This document shows positions 41,465-52,056 of a stretch of 64,000 nucleotides of DNA, in pieces. Position 1 is the first letter of the stretch. Each line of letters starts with the position of its first letter. The DNA comes from Phytophthora sp. 'mugwort'. Taxonomy: Eukaryota > Oomycota > Peronosporomycetes > Peronosporales > Peronosporaceae. The stretch lies in contig JAUCEF010000005.1 of the NCBI GenBank assembly GCA_033558025.1, positions 2,542,001 through 2,606,000 on the forward strand, read 5' to 3'. The notes below the pieces were generated by a model that was not told where the DNA came from, ran no database searches, and saw nothing but the letters and a program-made list of their open reading frames with translations. A program made the position numbers and the translations under genes.

Positions 41465-44400
41465 CTACTGGAAAAGCTCGGCCGGGAACAGCTTGGGTTC
41501 CAGTTGTTCATCCACGAGGAATTTGAGCGGGAAGTAGACGATGTGGCCCTGCACATTGCTCAACTCGTGCTTCTTCTGTGCGATATGAGTGCTTTCCTTC
41601 ATATTCACGTTCATAGCGCCGCTAAACACCGACTTGCGCCCTCTTGTGCTGCTCTCTCTTGAGCTACCTTTGGGTGACATGGCTCGGTCGCTCATCGAGG
41701 ACATGCGACGCTGTCCCCCATTGTTGCTGTCCATGGTGCCGGCCCCAATCGCCGCGGCAACAGCCTCGTCGGCACCACGGCCAGACGTGTCAAGGGCTAG
41801 TGCAGACTGGATATGAGAGTCAATCTGAGCGAAGCTCGTCACGCTGTCGGACGGCAGACACCCGAACACAGAGTCGTAGATCTGGTGATTTGTCATGGCC
41901 TGCTCCTGCATAGAGAACCACGCATCCTTGCTCACTGGGTCTTGATACTTCTGATACATTAGCGTTCCAGGCTGCACACCAAAGTGCTCCTCGAACAGCT
42001 TCATACGGAACGAGTGCGCGAACTTGCCCACATTGTAGGCGCCATCAGCAATGGCAATTTCCTCTTCCATCTCATGATCCTCCACTAGCACAGCAATCTC
42101 CGAGTCACGGTCGCCGCACATACTGCGTTCGTTTATATTAGCAGAGCCGATGATACAAACTCGGTCGTCCACAATCATCACCTTGCTGTGGATATACACC
42201 TCCTCCGTCTGTGCCTGGACATCCTCACGGACACTGTGGTTACGTAGACCGTAGAACGCAATGTACTTGAACGGATCGTCGTCTTCTAGCTCCTCGTACA
42301 ACCGCTGGTAAATAGAGTGCTCACCACGGCAGATTGTACGGTACTGCCAATGCATCACACCTCGCAGACTACTGGCGTCCTTGTCGTCTGGTTTACCAGG
42401 AAATGCCGGTAGCAGCGGCATCACTACAATCACGCGGAACTTCTCGTTGTTGTCCGATGCGCGACGGATTCGCTCCACCAGAGCACTGGCAATACGGTTC
42501 GAGCAGCCATGGTCTCCTTCCAGGCCAGACACAAAGAATTGGTTTTCAATGTAGACGAAGTGTTGTGCCGATCCGATGAGACGGATGTATGCATTCTGAA
42601 TACTGCGTTCCGTGGCCACACCACCTGACCACAGTGACAAACTGCGTAAAATCTGAGTGTTTACACGGTATCCTCGAGCCGCCACTTCCTGCTTGTGTTT
42701 TTCAAAGGCTTCGTCGCTGTCGTCATCTCCATCCGGCAAGTCGAGCATCACATCGTTATTATCTTCTTGTAAAATGGGCATTGTACCCGACTCGTTTTGA
42801 CTGCTCAATATGCGCGCCATCCGTCGATCACTATTAAACCCACGGTTATCAGTGTTTGCACGGCCCCTCGATAAGCTACGCATAGCACGCACAGCATGCA
42901 CAGCCTTTTGTAGGCGCTTGGTTAATTGCTGTGGACCATGTTTATCAGTGGTAGTGACCGGGTAGTCTTTCATGGGAATGAGATGGTGCAGCTTCCGTGA
43001 TTTCTTACGTGTAGACACCGAGTAATTCCAGCGTTGTATGAAATGACGCGCCACATCGCGAGCAGGCTGGCCCTCGAGACGGCAATGGCAATCATGCCAC
43101 GGCATACGAGGCACCTCATTGCGGTCAATCATATCTTCATCTGGATGATCCACTTCGATGAAGTCCTTCACGCGCGGGTTCGAGTAATCCTTACCCACGA
43201 AATCCGTTGGCTTGCCAGGCTCGTCAAACAGCTCGTGACCGTGGGTATCCCAACGTCCAAAGCACAGATCAAGACCACCCACAAAACTGACCTTCTGGTC
43301 GACACTCACGATTTTTTCATGGTGCGACCACAAGCCAAGCTGCTTCATGAGAAAATCCGGGTCTCGTAACACATGAACGTTCTTGTGCAGCTTGGTTAGC
43401 ACCTGCTTGGAGAACATACTGTTCAACGTCAGCGCCATGGAGATCTCCTTATACATTAGCACGTAGACCTGGACACCTTCTTCCGCCTTCTTCTGCAGTG
43501 CAAGATCCAGTCTCGACTCCGGATACTGTTCCGCAGGGCGCAGGAGATGGATGGTCGGGCAGACCCACCATCCAGCAATAAAAATCTCCTTTCTGGCCGA
43601 CTGAATAGCATGATAAATAGCTTCATAGGCGCCGCTGCCATCCACATACCACTGCGCGAACGACGTTATATGCACAGGATTGCGCGGGATGGCAAAGGAC
43701 CCATCCCGGTGCGCCTGCGACCAGTTCGAAGCCTCAGCTACCCGACGAATATCGTTGGCCCATTTTTTAAGTGCCTGCTTTGATTTTGCCTCCATCTGAA
43801 GAACATACGTGGAGTTTGAGACCAGTAGCGTCGTACTGGAGCCTGTGGTAGCTAAACCGCGCTCGATATTGAATTTGCTGTCGAAAAGGAAGGCCTTGCG
43901 AGCAATCGTGTCCTCAATGGAGTCAAAAATGGCAATACTCGACGTTTTGAGCGATACCCAACGCATTCGTTTGGCGCGGAAGTTGACGCGCTTCACCACA
44001 CACATGCAGTTAAAGCACTCGTTGTCCCACGAGACCGAGGCGCGGTTAATACGGACATTTTCGCGGTTGCCCTTCAACCAAAAGCGTGTCTTCAACCAGC
44101 CTTCACGAGCAGAAGTTCGGCCCATATCGTCGTCAAACGTCGAATTGCTGACCTGAAACATCGCCGCCACGTACGGCGACCGTACTAACCGCGGCACCTT
44201 TACCACCGTTTCCAACAGCTGCTGCACGAGCGCAACCATCTCAGGGCCCACGGACTTGTCGGCAGATGTCAAAAAGAGCTTGCGAAGCTGCGGCCAGCGC
44301 GATTCATTGGATACAGGTGTATACTCCGGCACGCCTGACTCCCCAGCGCCATGCTCAACGCGATCTTCGGCGGCCATCTGGGTCGCAGCAGTCGACGGAG

Positions 44401-44916
44401 CGTGGCGAAGGTGTGGGCGGCTCTTAATGTAGAACCAAAGACTCGAGATGGACGACTTTGGGATCTCCACCTTCCATTTAAAGCTTTTGTACTTCAGCTG
44501 CAATTGATCCACCATTGTCCACATTAGTCCACCTAAACACACACGCTCTACAGTACTGTACAACCCAGCATCGTTGATTATCTGATCCGTACCTCGACGT
44601 CGTACTCGACATAGCGCGTCGGCCAAGACTCCTCGAAGCGTCCGCCGAGCACACGCACCTCGGGCGGTTCCTCGAAGACATAGATATCCTCGTCCGGGTT
44701 GTGGTGCAGGAAGCCAAAGTAGTCGGCGGACTCGGATGACTCTAGTCGCCGGCGACCGCCGGTGGTGGAGCCCGGGCCGCCTCCGTTCGTCGTACCGAAG
44801 GCGGAAGATCCAGTTTCCGCAGGCGGTGCTCGTTGCGACTGTTGCTGTTGCTGCGCGCTATCGACCACGTCCGCGACGCTGGGTGACGCCGACGCGGCCT
44901 GCTCCGTTGGGCTCAT
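41465..44916 (-). CDS. PLD: PX-PH phospholipase D
   Basis: An enzyme that cleaves phosphatidylcholine to phosphatidic acid at membranes. Two exons (44,916-44,593 and 44,497-41,465) join in phase 0 to 1,118 residues. The intron join reads EYDVE-LKYKSFKW, inside a PX-like domain whose C-terminal helix is visible in LVQQLLETVVKVPRLVRSP. A PH-like domain follows (REGWLKTRFWLK to KWANDIRR). Both catalytic HKD motifs are complete: HHEKIVSVD near residue 500 and HSKVMIVD near residue 877, with the conserved YIENQFF between them and GSANINERSM after. The C-terminus is Ser-rich and then ends in FLVDEQLEPKLF. The domain order matches animal and fungal PLD1/2 types, not plant C2-PLDs. The start ATG at 44,916 lies 24 bp downstream of a matching initiator. 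Confidence 0.95.
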
Positions 44917-45528
44917 AACGTCAAGTCGCAAGGAAACCTAAAATTCGAAATGAACCACCTTTGGTAACACGATTGTAGTGCTGGCTTCCGAAAACTGTCA
45001 TGCGACATGAGCTGCGATTGGTTGTATCGGAAGAAAGACCGCGACTGTGGGTGCAAAATGCCCCGCGACCATGCGATAATCAACCGGTATTACCGTAATG
45101 TGGATGGCATCGTACATTCTCTATGTATACCTGTCAGCATGGGTATTTAAGGTGGTGCAATAAAAGCAGTATTGTATTTGTCGCTTGGTAAACCATGATC
45201 AGTTGATCGCAATGTTATATTGGGCACGCATCATGCGCTGAAGGCGACTACATAATCGCTATCGCAGACTAAGAAATTGAATAAATTATATTATACCGTA
45301 TAATCGAAGATTAAATGTTTTATATAAATAGCTGAAGAAAACTGTACGTAGGAATCGAAAATGCTTTTTTTACAGGTAGCTAAAGATACACAAAGACAGA
45401 TCGCTTTCCATCCTTTCCAGGATCCAATCTGTACATTGTCCTTGATTGGCTACGTTTTCATCCAATTAAACGGTATAGGCCGTATTTCCCCTCCACACAA
45501 CCAAGGCACTACAAAATCGCTCGCCACC
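44917..45528. other. Divergent promoter region, PLD and GT90 protein
   Basis: This 612-bp region lies between divergent genes. It holds the PLD initiator (44,940-44,953) and, near 45,456, TTTTCATCCAATTAAAC, a weaker initiator-like sequence for the plus-strand gene. AT-rich sequence at 45,270-45,340 has no ORF. The frame of the following gene stays open upstream to 45,361, but that part looks untranslated. Confidence 0.4.
44940..44953 (-). promoter_or_regulatory. Oomycete initiator (Inr) of the PLD gene
   Basis: On the minus strand the sequence TCATTTCGAATTTT matches the oomycete initiator consensus TCATTYYNNWTTY at every position. It lies 24 bp upstream of the PLD start codon, a normal distance for the short 5' leaders of these organisms, so transcription probably starts here. 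Confidence 0.65.
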
Positions 45529-47888
45529 ATGGACGAGCGTCCAATGCTGCGCGGTATCTTCGCGTTCGAGGACGAAGAAACCCCGGAATGGCGGCGTGTG
45601 GTGATGTCCGAGACGTCTGGCGGCGTGCCAAAGTTTGCCACCAAAGCGGAGTGCGAGGATTTTATCCGGAGGCACTGCTGGCGCGGCTCGAACCCAGACT
45701 TCCCCAAGCTGCAACACGTTTTCTCCATGCTCGTGGACTGGCAGCAGATCACAGAGATCCTCGTCCCTAAGATTGAGGAATACGACACCAAGTTCCCGCT
45801 CGAGTCCACGCCCGACGTCAGCGTGGGTAACCGCTTCGCGCAGGGCGAGGGGCTGCCTATCGCCCAAGATGTCGACTACCGCGTCAACATGCCCTTCCAC
45901 CAGCAGACCAACCGCGAGTCCACGTTCAATACGCTGCGTTATCTGTTCTTCCACATGCGTTGCGGTATCTTCGTGATGATCCGTCGCCGACGCGTTGTGA
46001 TCTTTGCTCCTTTCGCAAACAAGGACTACGAGAACAATTGGGGGGAGAATGTGACGTTCGACAGCTCGGACGGCAGCATGTTTGCCTACTATCGCGAGAA
46101 GCAGCGCTACTACCGACGCGAGAACATCATTCCAGACGTGAACAAGTGGTGGGCCAATGGCAACATCATTTGCAACGAGCACTGCAGGTACCGCAACAAG
46201 GAGGACGAGACGCAGTATTGGGGAGACCAGTTCCTCACGCAACTACGAGACATGCTCGAGGATGCGTGCAAGCACCGAAACATTGCAGACTGCGAGTTTT
46301 TCATCAACAAACGCGACTACCCGCACTTAAAGGTGAGTCTGCAAATGCTTGTGGGGTGTGCGTCTACTAACATGTATGAACAAATTAACAGGAAAACTTG
46401 AGCGAACCGTACGGATTCCTGTTTGACAAGGACGACCGCAACCCGGATGATGATATCCCACTCACAGAACACCTCTACGCGACGTATGCGCCGATCATGA
46501 GCTTCTATGTATCGAAGCGTTTTGCGGATATCCCCTTTCCATGTTCAGAGGACTGGGAGGCAGCTACAGGTCTGGTGTTCCCGCAGTCGTTCCGGCATAC
46601 ACATTGCGATCAGTGCCCGTGCCGTAACCCGATGCACTGCGAGAATGACTGGGAGTGTTTTTGCGACGTTGGCGCCACCGGTCGAAAGAGACATGGCATC
46701 GAGGGCGCGCGCGACTTGTTCACAGCTAATAATTTCCGAAAGTTCTACAAGCCTTGGGAAGACAAGGTAAACACTGCGTTCTTCCGTGGTAGTGCCACCG
46801 GTGGCGGCACAACAATTGAAACCAATCAACGCCTTCACTTGGCTCACCTCTCGAACACGTGGAAGAAAGACCCGACAATGAACGGTGAAGCCGAGAGAAA
46901 TGCTGCAGGCGAAGACAATGGTGACCAAGAGCTGGTGCCGCTGCTCAACGCTGAAGTTACGACGTGGAACCTCCGCGACAAGAAAATCGCTGGTAAACCC
47001 ATGACGTTCCTGCATCATGAAGACTTTATCTTTGAGGGTGGACGCCAACATTTCATTCCCATCTACGAGCAGTCCAAGTTCAAGTATATTTTGTACGTCG
47101 AAGGTCACTGCGCGGCTAACCGTTATGCCTTCTTGATGCGCCTGGGCAGCGTCATTCTGAAGGTCGAATCGCGGTGCGTTGCCGACGAAATGTGGTACTA
47201 CCCGGTGCTCAAACCGTTTGAGGATCACGTGCCGATCAAGGCGGATCTTTCAGATTTGGCGGAGAAAATCCAATGGTGTCGTGCAAACGATGAGAAATGC
47301 GAGCAGATTGCGGCCCGCGCCAACGAGCTGTATGAAAAGTTCGTGTCGAAAGAGGCCATTCATGACTATATGGAAGTGGTTTGCAACCGAGTCGCACAGC
47401 GCTTTCAGACGCCAGCCAAATGGTACAAGCGTCCTGAAGGTGTTGAATCGATGACGAAGCCCGATTTTGGCCGTTGTCGTGGAATGTGCGTCGGCGGTGC
47501 GAGTGCGCGTTATTGCAAGCGCTGTCTCGAGATGAAGGACGATGATGAAAAAGCACGAAAGAAACGTAAACACCAACGAGATAGCTCGCCTGATGACAGT
47601 CGTTCAGACCGAAGTCGTGGCGACTATTCCTACAACGACTATGGTCACAACCGCGACGGCGATCGTGACCGTAGCCGTGATCGTGATCGTGATCGCTACA
47701 GCCGTAGTGACAGTCGAGGCGGTGATTATGATCGTCGCAACCGTGGCTACGGTGGTGCTTCGGATAGAGACAGGTACAACCGCGATGACACGCCGCGCGA
47801 AAGGAGCCCGAAGCGCCAGCGCGTGCAGCAATGTCGGAAATGCCGCCGTGCGAAGTCCGCGTGTCAGTGTAGCTTTCGTGGACGGTAG
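45529..47888 (+). CDS. GT90 (CAP10-like) glycosyltransferase with Arg/Asp/Ser-rich tail
   Basis: Two exons (45,529-46,332 and 46,392-47,888) join in phase 0 to 766 residues. The central part of exon 2 has the CAP10/GT90 pattern: FFRGSATGGGTTIETNQR near residue 397, then KYILYVEGHCAANRYAFLM and SRCVADEMWYYPVLKPFEDH (conserved in O-glucosyl- and O-xylosyltransferases). Relatives work in the ER and have signal peptides; here none is seen from the well-placed ATG (GCCACCATGG) or from the longer frame. Instead the C-terminus (about residues 640-766) is a highly charged DRDRSRDRDRDR-type tail ending in a small Cys cluster (CRKCRRAKSACQC). Similar tails occur in nuclear RNA-processing factors. A cytosolic or nuclear location is inferred; the acceptor is unknown. 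Confidence 0.85.
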
Positions 47889-47926
47889 TCGAGCAGCTGA
47901 GCTGAAGCACTAGAGGGGAATCGTGG

Positions 47927-48772
47927 TCAAAAGGTAGTCATGGTCAAGGAAGCGCAGAGGTTTGATTTTTCAGCTGGGTCGGTAACGACTTCACTTGCAG
48001 CTAACTGCATAGATTCATCGCACGGCTCAGCTCGTCCAGTCCACTTTGGCCATAACCCAATGATTGCTTCAAGCTTGTTAGTAGTAGCTTCACGCGCTTG
48101 TCGATGATCCTTAAGGTCGGCAGCAAGCATGTTTGCGTCCTCTAACGAGGTCAGCAACAGTGTAGTGCGGAAGTTTCTCACCAAGTAGGTCTAACACGTC
48201 CACGAAGATAAGCTGGTGTTCCCGTTTATTATTCACCCGACTCCGACGCTTCTCCGACTTAAAAAAACGCATCCGGGATGGTTGCAGCGTGAGGGTCCTT
48301 GTCAGGTATTCGCACAAGGCATTGGCATGCGCGATGTGAATTTGTAAATCTTCCGCTGCATATAAGCATCCGTGGCGATGACTTAGTCTAGCCACTCCAG
48401 CTCCCGCACACCCTGAAGGATGAAAAATAAAAAAATGAAGCTTAGTCCTAACAAATTTTAACAAGGGGTAGTCCCTAGAAGGGACACGCAGGCGTAGAAC
48501 AATGCGCTCACCTTAACAACTTTCCTTTCTGGTCGTATTGGTTTCTGCGAGCCGAATGGGAGGGAACGTTTCAACTTCTTGCTCGGATCCTCGCGACCTT
48601 CAAGCTGAGCACGAACGAGGGTGAAGTGACTTGTGACGCCTGCGCTAGCATCAGAAGCTCTAAATCGCTTTACTACCCGGTTACGCTGCACAAATGCTTG
48701 CAAACCTCCGATGCATATGTGACCCCGCTGTACTGAAGCCTTAGCAGATATCCACGGATTCGTTGCCGCCAT
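47927..48772 (-). CDS. Unrecognised protein, possible frameshift
   Basis: Three coding segments on the minus strand look like one gene: exon 1 48,772-48,512 (MAATNPWISAKASVQRG...), exon 2 48,412-48,182 (HGCLYAAEDLQIHIAHANAL, LTLQPSRMRFF, EHQLIFVDVLDLL) and exon 3 48,141-47,927 (EDANMLAADLKDHRQARE...). Exon 2 to exon 3 joins cleanly (GTGAGA...GTTAG). Exon 1 to exon 2 has good GTGAGC and TTCAG signals, but the join leaves exon 2 one base out of frame, running GVRELEWLD then stop. Either a base has been lost near 48,390 or I have missed a small exon. I do not recognise the family. A long basic middle and acidic C-terminus are the only visible character. Confidence 0.5.
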
Positions 48773-48822
48773 CGTTAGATTCGAATGAATTTCTGGCTGA
48801 TTATTTTTGTCGCGCTTAACTT

Positions 48823-48836
48823 GGGGGGGGGGGGGG
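48823..48836 (+). repeat. Homopolymer run of 14 G
   Basis: An uninterrupted G14 tract lies between two divergent predicted genes. It is a common site for sequencing or assembly error in length. Confidence 0.9.
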
Positions 48837-48918
48837 AGCCTGCACGAATACCGGCCGGACACGAGCTTCATCTTTTTCTTCGCTGGTCAGTCCAATTTCT
48901 GACGCAATACAGGCATCA

Positions 48919-49293
48919 ATGAACCCCGAGTCGGACTTGTGTCGTGCAGCTTCGCATCCAATGAGGAAAAGGGTCTTCCAGCGACGCCTTCATGATCAGC
49001 TATCCGAATCAAGAATGCTGGAAGTACTTGATCGGACACTGCACAGTGCTGGACATTCGACGAGCTTGAGCAACCAAGAGCAGGAGGAACAAGACGTCAG
49101 AGACCAGCAAGATGAAGAGGAGGAGGAAGAAGAACTAGTTTGCGTGTCCAAAATGGTCCAGATGGCAGGTTTAGAACCTGCCTTCTCGAGGAGCTCGGAA
49201 TTCCAAGTGGGAGGTGTCTTGAAGACCGTGCGTTTCATCCACAGGCAGCGAGCTATTCACTCTGTGCAGTACGAGAACCAGGCGGAACATTAA
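48919..49293 (+). CDS. Small acidic hypothetical protein
   Basis: A 124-codon ATG-started frame lies 147 bp from the divergent gene at 48,772. It has a Gln/Glu/Asp-rich middle (NQEQEEQDVRDQQDEEEEEEEL) flanked by charged helical segments. No signal peptide, membrane segment or known domain is seen, and there are no obvious splice signals extending it. It may be a real small gene or part of a longer one. Base composition and divergent spacing favour coding, but the support is weak. From about 49,294 to 49,457 only the shared 3' region with the following minus-strand gene is present. Confidence 0.4.
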   Translation: MNPESDLCRAASHPMRKRVFQRRLHDQLSESRMLEVLDRTLHSAGHSTSLSNQEQEEQDVRDQQDEEEEEEELVCVSKMVQMAGLEPAFSRSSEFQVGGVLKTVRFIHRQRAIHSVQYENQAEH

Positions 49294-49457
49294 CAGATTA
49301 TCCAAGACGATACGCGCAGAACCAGCAACGCAATGCCTTAAGTTACAGCGGTTGGGCCACCATGTTTAACTACGTCTATCTTTCACATATCAAACATACC
49401 CAGTAGTTTCCCATCTCTATCCAAACAGTCTACCGCCTACAAAACTCTTATAATGCT

Positions 49458-50930
49458 CTACTCTACCTCACAGTCTTGCACAAATTTCTCGAACATGTTG
49501 GGATAGAAGTTAGTTCCCTCAAATGTTTCGTCCCGACAGAGTTTTCCAAGCTCTTCTGCTACCTGTAAACAAAAGCGTCAGCACACGTTTGTAAGTTGCA
49601 TCTCAAGAGCAATACATCACTTGCTGCTGCTCTTCATACCTTCAGATATTCCCAAGCTAGCGGAAACGACGTATGCATCTCCACCGACACGTCAGTAGAA
49701 GTAATATAACCGGAGCTGGACTTCTGTGCCATCTTGGCGAGACGTTCAGCCACCTTGTCCTCGCGATGTGAGTCTGTTTGCAGCACGATAAGCCCACCAG
49801 GAAATTTACGCACGCTGTATCCAAGCTTCAGCTTTTTCTGCAGCATTGCTGCGTGGTACAAATCATCTGGAGATACCAGTTCCACGCCGCGTGCTCGATT
49901 GAACATGCAGTAGATGTCCGACAGGGTCATGATCCCTCCATTCTTCGGCATATGATCACTAAGGTACTCGGCAAGCTGTCGTGCGAGTTGTTCATAGTAC
50001 GCCGCACCTGAATTCTCGCGCGTCACGGGACTGGTGATCCCCATATCCAGCATCAACGAGCTGAGCTTATTGATGTCGTCCTCCCTAGATGTCGCTGCTC
50101 CATCCTCTCCATTTGACGCCACGGCTTGCTGGGTATCCACATAGCGCTCAATCAGACTAACCATATCTCTGGCCTTCATCATCAAGTTTGCCAAATCGGA
50201 GAACGCCGTAGCCGCCAGTTCGGTCGTCTCCTTCTGCGCCTCCTGCTGACGTCGCATAATGCCAGCAATACCTGCATCCGCAGCGTTAAACTGTCGCTTC
50301 ACCAGTCGTCTGTCAGCCAAGTGGCTCGGTTGAGTATCTTTCCAAGCTTTCCGCTTTAGCGAAGCTCCCAGAGGATTGAAGAAGTCGTCGCGTCCTCCAT
50401 CCTTGAACGACAACTTCAAGAACGACGCGGCGAACGGCGGCGTGCGCGTGGTGATGTCCACACGCAGTTTTGCGGAGCGCTGTAAGAAGCCCGCCTCTTT
50501 CGTGATGCGCGTGATCCACTCGAGCGGCACGAAGAACGCCACGGGCGGAGAGGTCGTTTCGTCCATGTAGAAGAGGCGGTGTGTGGTGACTGAGCAGCGG
50601 CCGTGCAGGTGAGGCGTCTTGATGGTGCGATCGTACAGGCCAATGTGTTCCTCACTGTAGATTTCCACCTCATTCCCGAAGAGCGCGGGGCGGCCGGCGG
50701 AGGTCAGCGGCAGCGCTGCGAGGAGCAGACGAGTGAGACGAGGTTACTGACGTGTTTAAGGCGGGTATTATGACACATTTTCGTCGATAGGAGCGCGTAC
50801 TTTGCATCAAATCCATCGCAGAGACGTTGGTGAAAGTGTGGTGACCATGGTGACCGCCGCTGCGGGGGGCTGAAGCCGTCGTGGACGCGCTGGAGCTCAC
50901 GGAGCGCGGCGAAGACGACGCCTCGCTCAT
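49458..50930 (-). CDS. VPS36: ESCRT-II subunit VPS36
   Basis: A component of ESCRT-II, which sorts ubiquitinated cargo into multivesicular endosomes. Three exons (50,930-50,801, 50,715-49,640, 49,562-49,458) join with correct phases to 436 residues. After a Ser-rich leader, an N-terminal GLUE (split-PH) domain follows: LPLTSAGRPALFGNEVEIYSEEHIGLYD, then HRLFYMD, FVPLEWITRI and FLKLSFKDGGRDDFF. The C-terminal half has the EAP45/VPS36 winged-helix pair: SPVTRENSGAAYYEQLARQLAEYL, GGIMTLSDIYCMFNRARGVELVSPDDL, FPGGLIVLQT and, in the last exon, VAEELGKLCRDETFEGTNFYPN. The leader encoded by exon 1 is not part of the conserved domain. No inserted NZF zinc finger of the yeast type is seen, so the form is like the animal protein. 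Confidence 0.93.
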
Positions 50931-51505
50931 GCCATAAAAGGGCTGAGTCAACGCTGGATTCAATTAAATTTTGAAACATGACAATGTCGAGTGGTGTTCT
51001 GAAAATCATGGAGTCCATATCGATTTAAGAGGGTGACAGGTGCGAACTTAACGGTCTCTAAATTAGGTGCGCACGATCAGTGTAAGACGACTTTGATATA
51101 TACCGGTATGGTAGGTACATGGTAGTTCCGTGTCGCTAAGTGTTGTACTCGGCTTGCGCAACTGGCGTTCTGACTTTTCCGGACGCTATCACCAGTCTCG
51201 TCGCAGTTCTGGAAATTGCGAACTCGTTTTAGAGTGAAACTGATTCCTTTTGGTAGGCATGGTGCATTTAGAGGAGCAAGGCTATGCGCTTGCAGCCTCT
51301 ACCTCCCATTGCGACGCGGATTATGGGTTTGTACGTTCAGATCGAGAGCTGTGTACGTTTTTTTACATATTTAGCCGTGCCCACCTCTACCAGAATGCCT
51401 CAACAGAAGTTAAAATAGTTTTAGGTTCTGGCAATATTATTAAAAGAAACATTGCCAGAACCGAAAATCTATTTCAGTTATTGTTGCACTTCTCGAGCAA
51501 TTGTC
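50931..51505. other. Divergent intergenic region upstream of VPS36
   Basis: This is 575 bp between VPS36 (minus) and the next plus-strand frame. It contains the VPS36 promoter. A short inverted pair, GTTCTGGCAATATT and ATTGCCAGAACC at 51,424-51,462, could fold into a hairpin. No RNA gene or transposon is recognised. Confidence 0.35.
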
Positions 51506-52056
51506 ATGGCGGCATCTGTCGATGCTCGCGACATACCTGTGGCGTGGATCGTCCGCGAACACCAGCGATTTTGCGGACCGAATTGTCCGATCCAATTCCA
51601 CGAAATCGTCGTGCCAAGGCTGGATGAAGAGGAAGAGCTTCAGGCCACAGCTAAGGTGAGCTGGTATGGCGCATTGACTTCGTTCGCGGCTCCAGCGCAG
51701 CAGTTGTCAATTACAATGAACACCACAGACTGCGTGTTACAACCTCTGAGTGTAGGTTGCGACGGGCTACTAGTTCTGCTGACGACACTTCTCGCCATCC
51801 TAGTCGCGCTGAAAGCTACCGTGCTTTGTTTTCGATTTCACGGAGAAAGACAGACTCGTTACTGATTTACTAATACACCTAGTGATTTGGTTCAAGCTAG
51901 ACTTGGTGATTGTATGCCTCAAGTTGAAGCTGTCGATTAGTAGAAATTACATTTCCCTATATTTACACTTTTCCGTTTCAGTCTCTCAGACGACTCGTCA
52001 ACCACAAGGTGAAGTCGGAGAGTCCTGACGCTTATGATCTGCCCAGTGTTCCATGA
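51506..52056 (+). CDS. Small hypothetical protein overlapping the DAW1 start
   Basis: Two exons (51,506-51,655 and 51,982-52,056) with GTGAGC...TTTCAG signals join in phase 0 to a 74-residue product (starting MAASVDARDIPVAWIV, ending DAYDLPSVP). Its TGA overlaps the ATG of the DAW1 remnant by the four bases ATGA. I do not recognise the protein. It may be a genuine short gene, a 5' exon of a transcript shared with DAW1, or an upstream ORF on the DAW1 mRNA. The 326-bp intron is long for this genome. A Cys pair (FCGPNCP) is the only notable motif. Confidence 0.4.

Noticed and set aside
44578..44626. Unspliced start of phospholipase D at 44,626
   Set aside because: The frame reads into an intron; joining exon 1 (to 44,593) with 44,497 gives a continuous PX-like domain and a proper ATG with an initiator upstream.
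45361..45528. N-terminal extension of the GT90 protein from the ATG at 45,361
   Set aside because: The 56 extra residues have no signal-peptide or conserved character, while the ATG at 45,529 has a GCCACCATGG context, so this stretch is treated as upstream sequence.
49140..49190. tRNA-like arm (GGCAGGTTTAGAACCTGCC)
   Set aside because: Only one hairpin is present; there is no acceptor stem, D arm or anticodon arm around it, and it lies inside an ORF.
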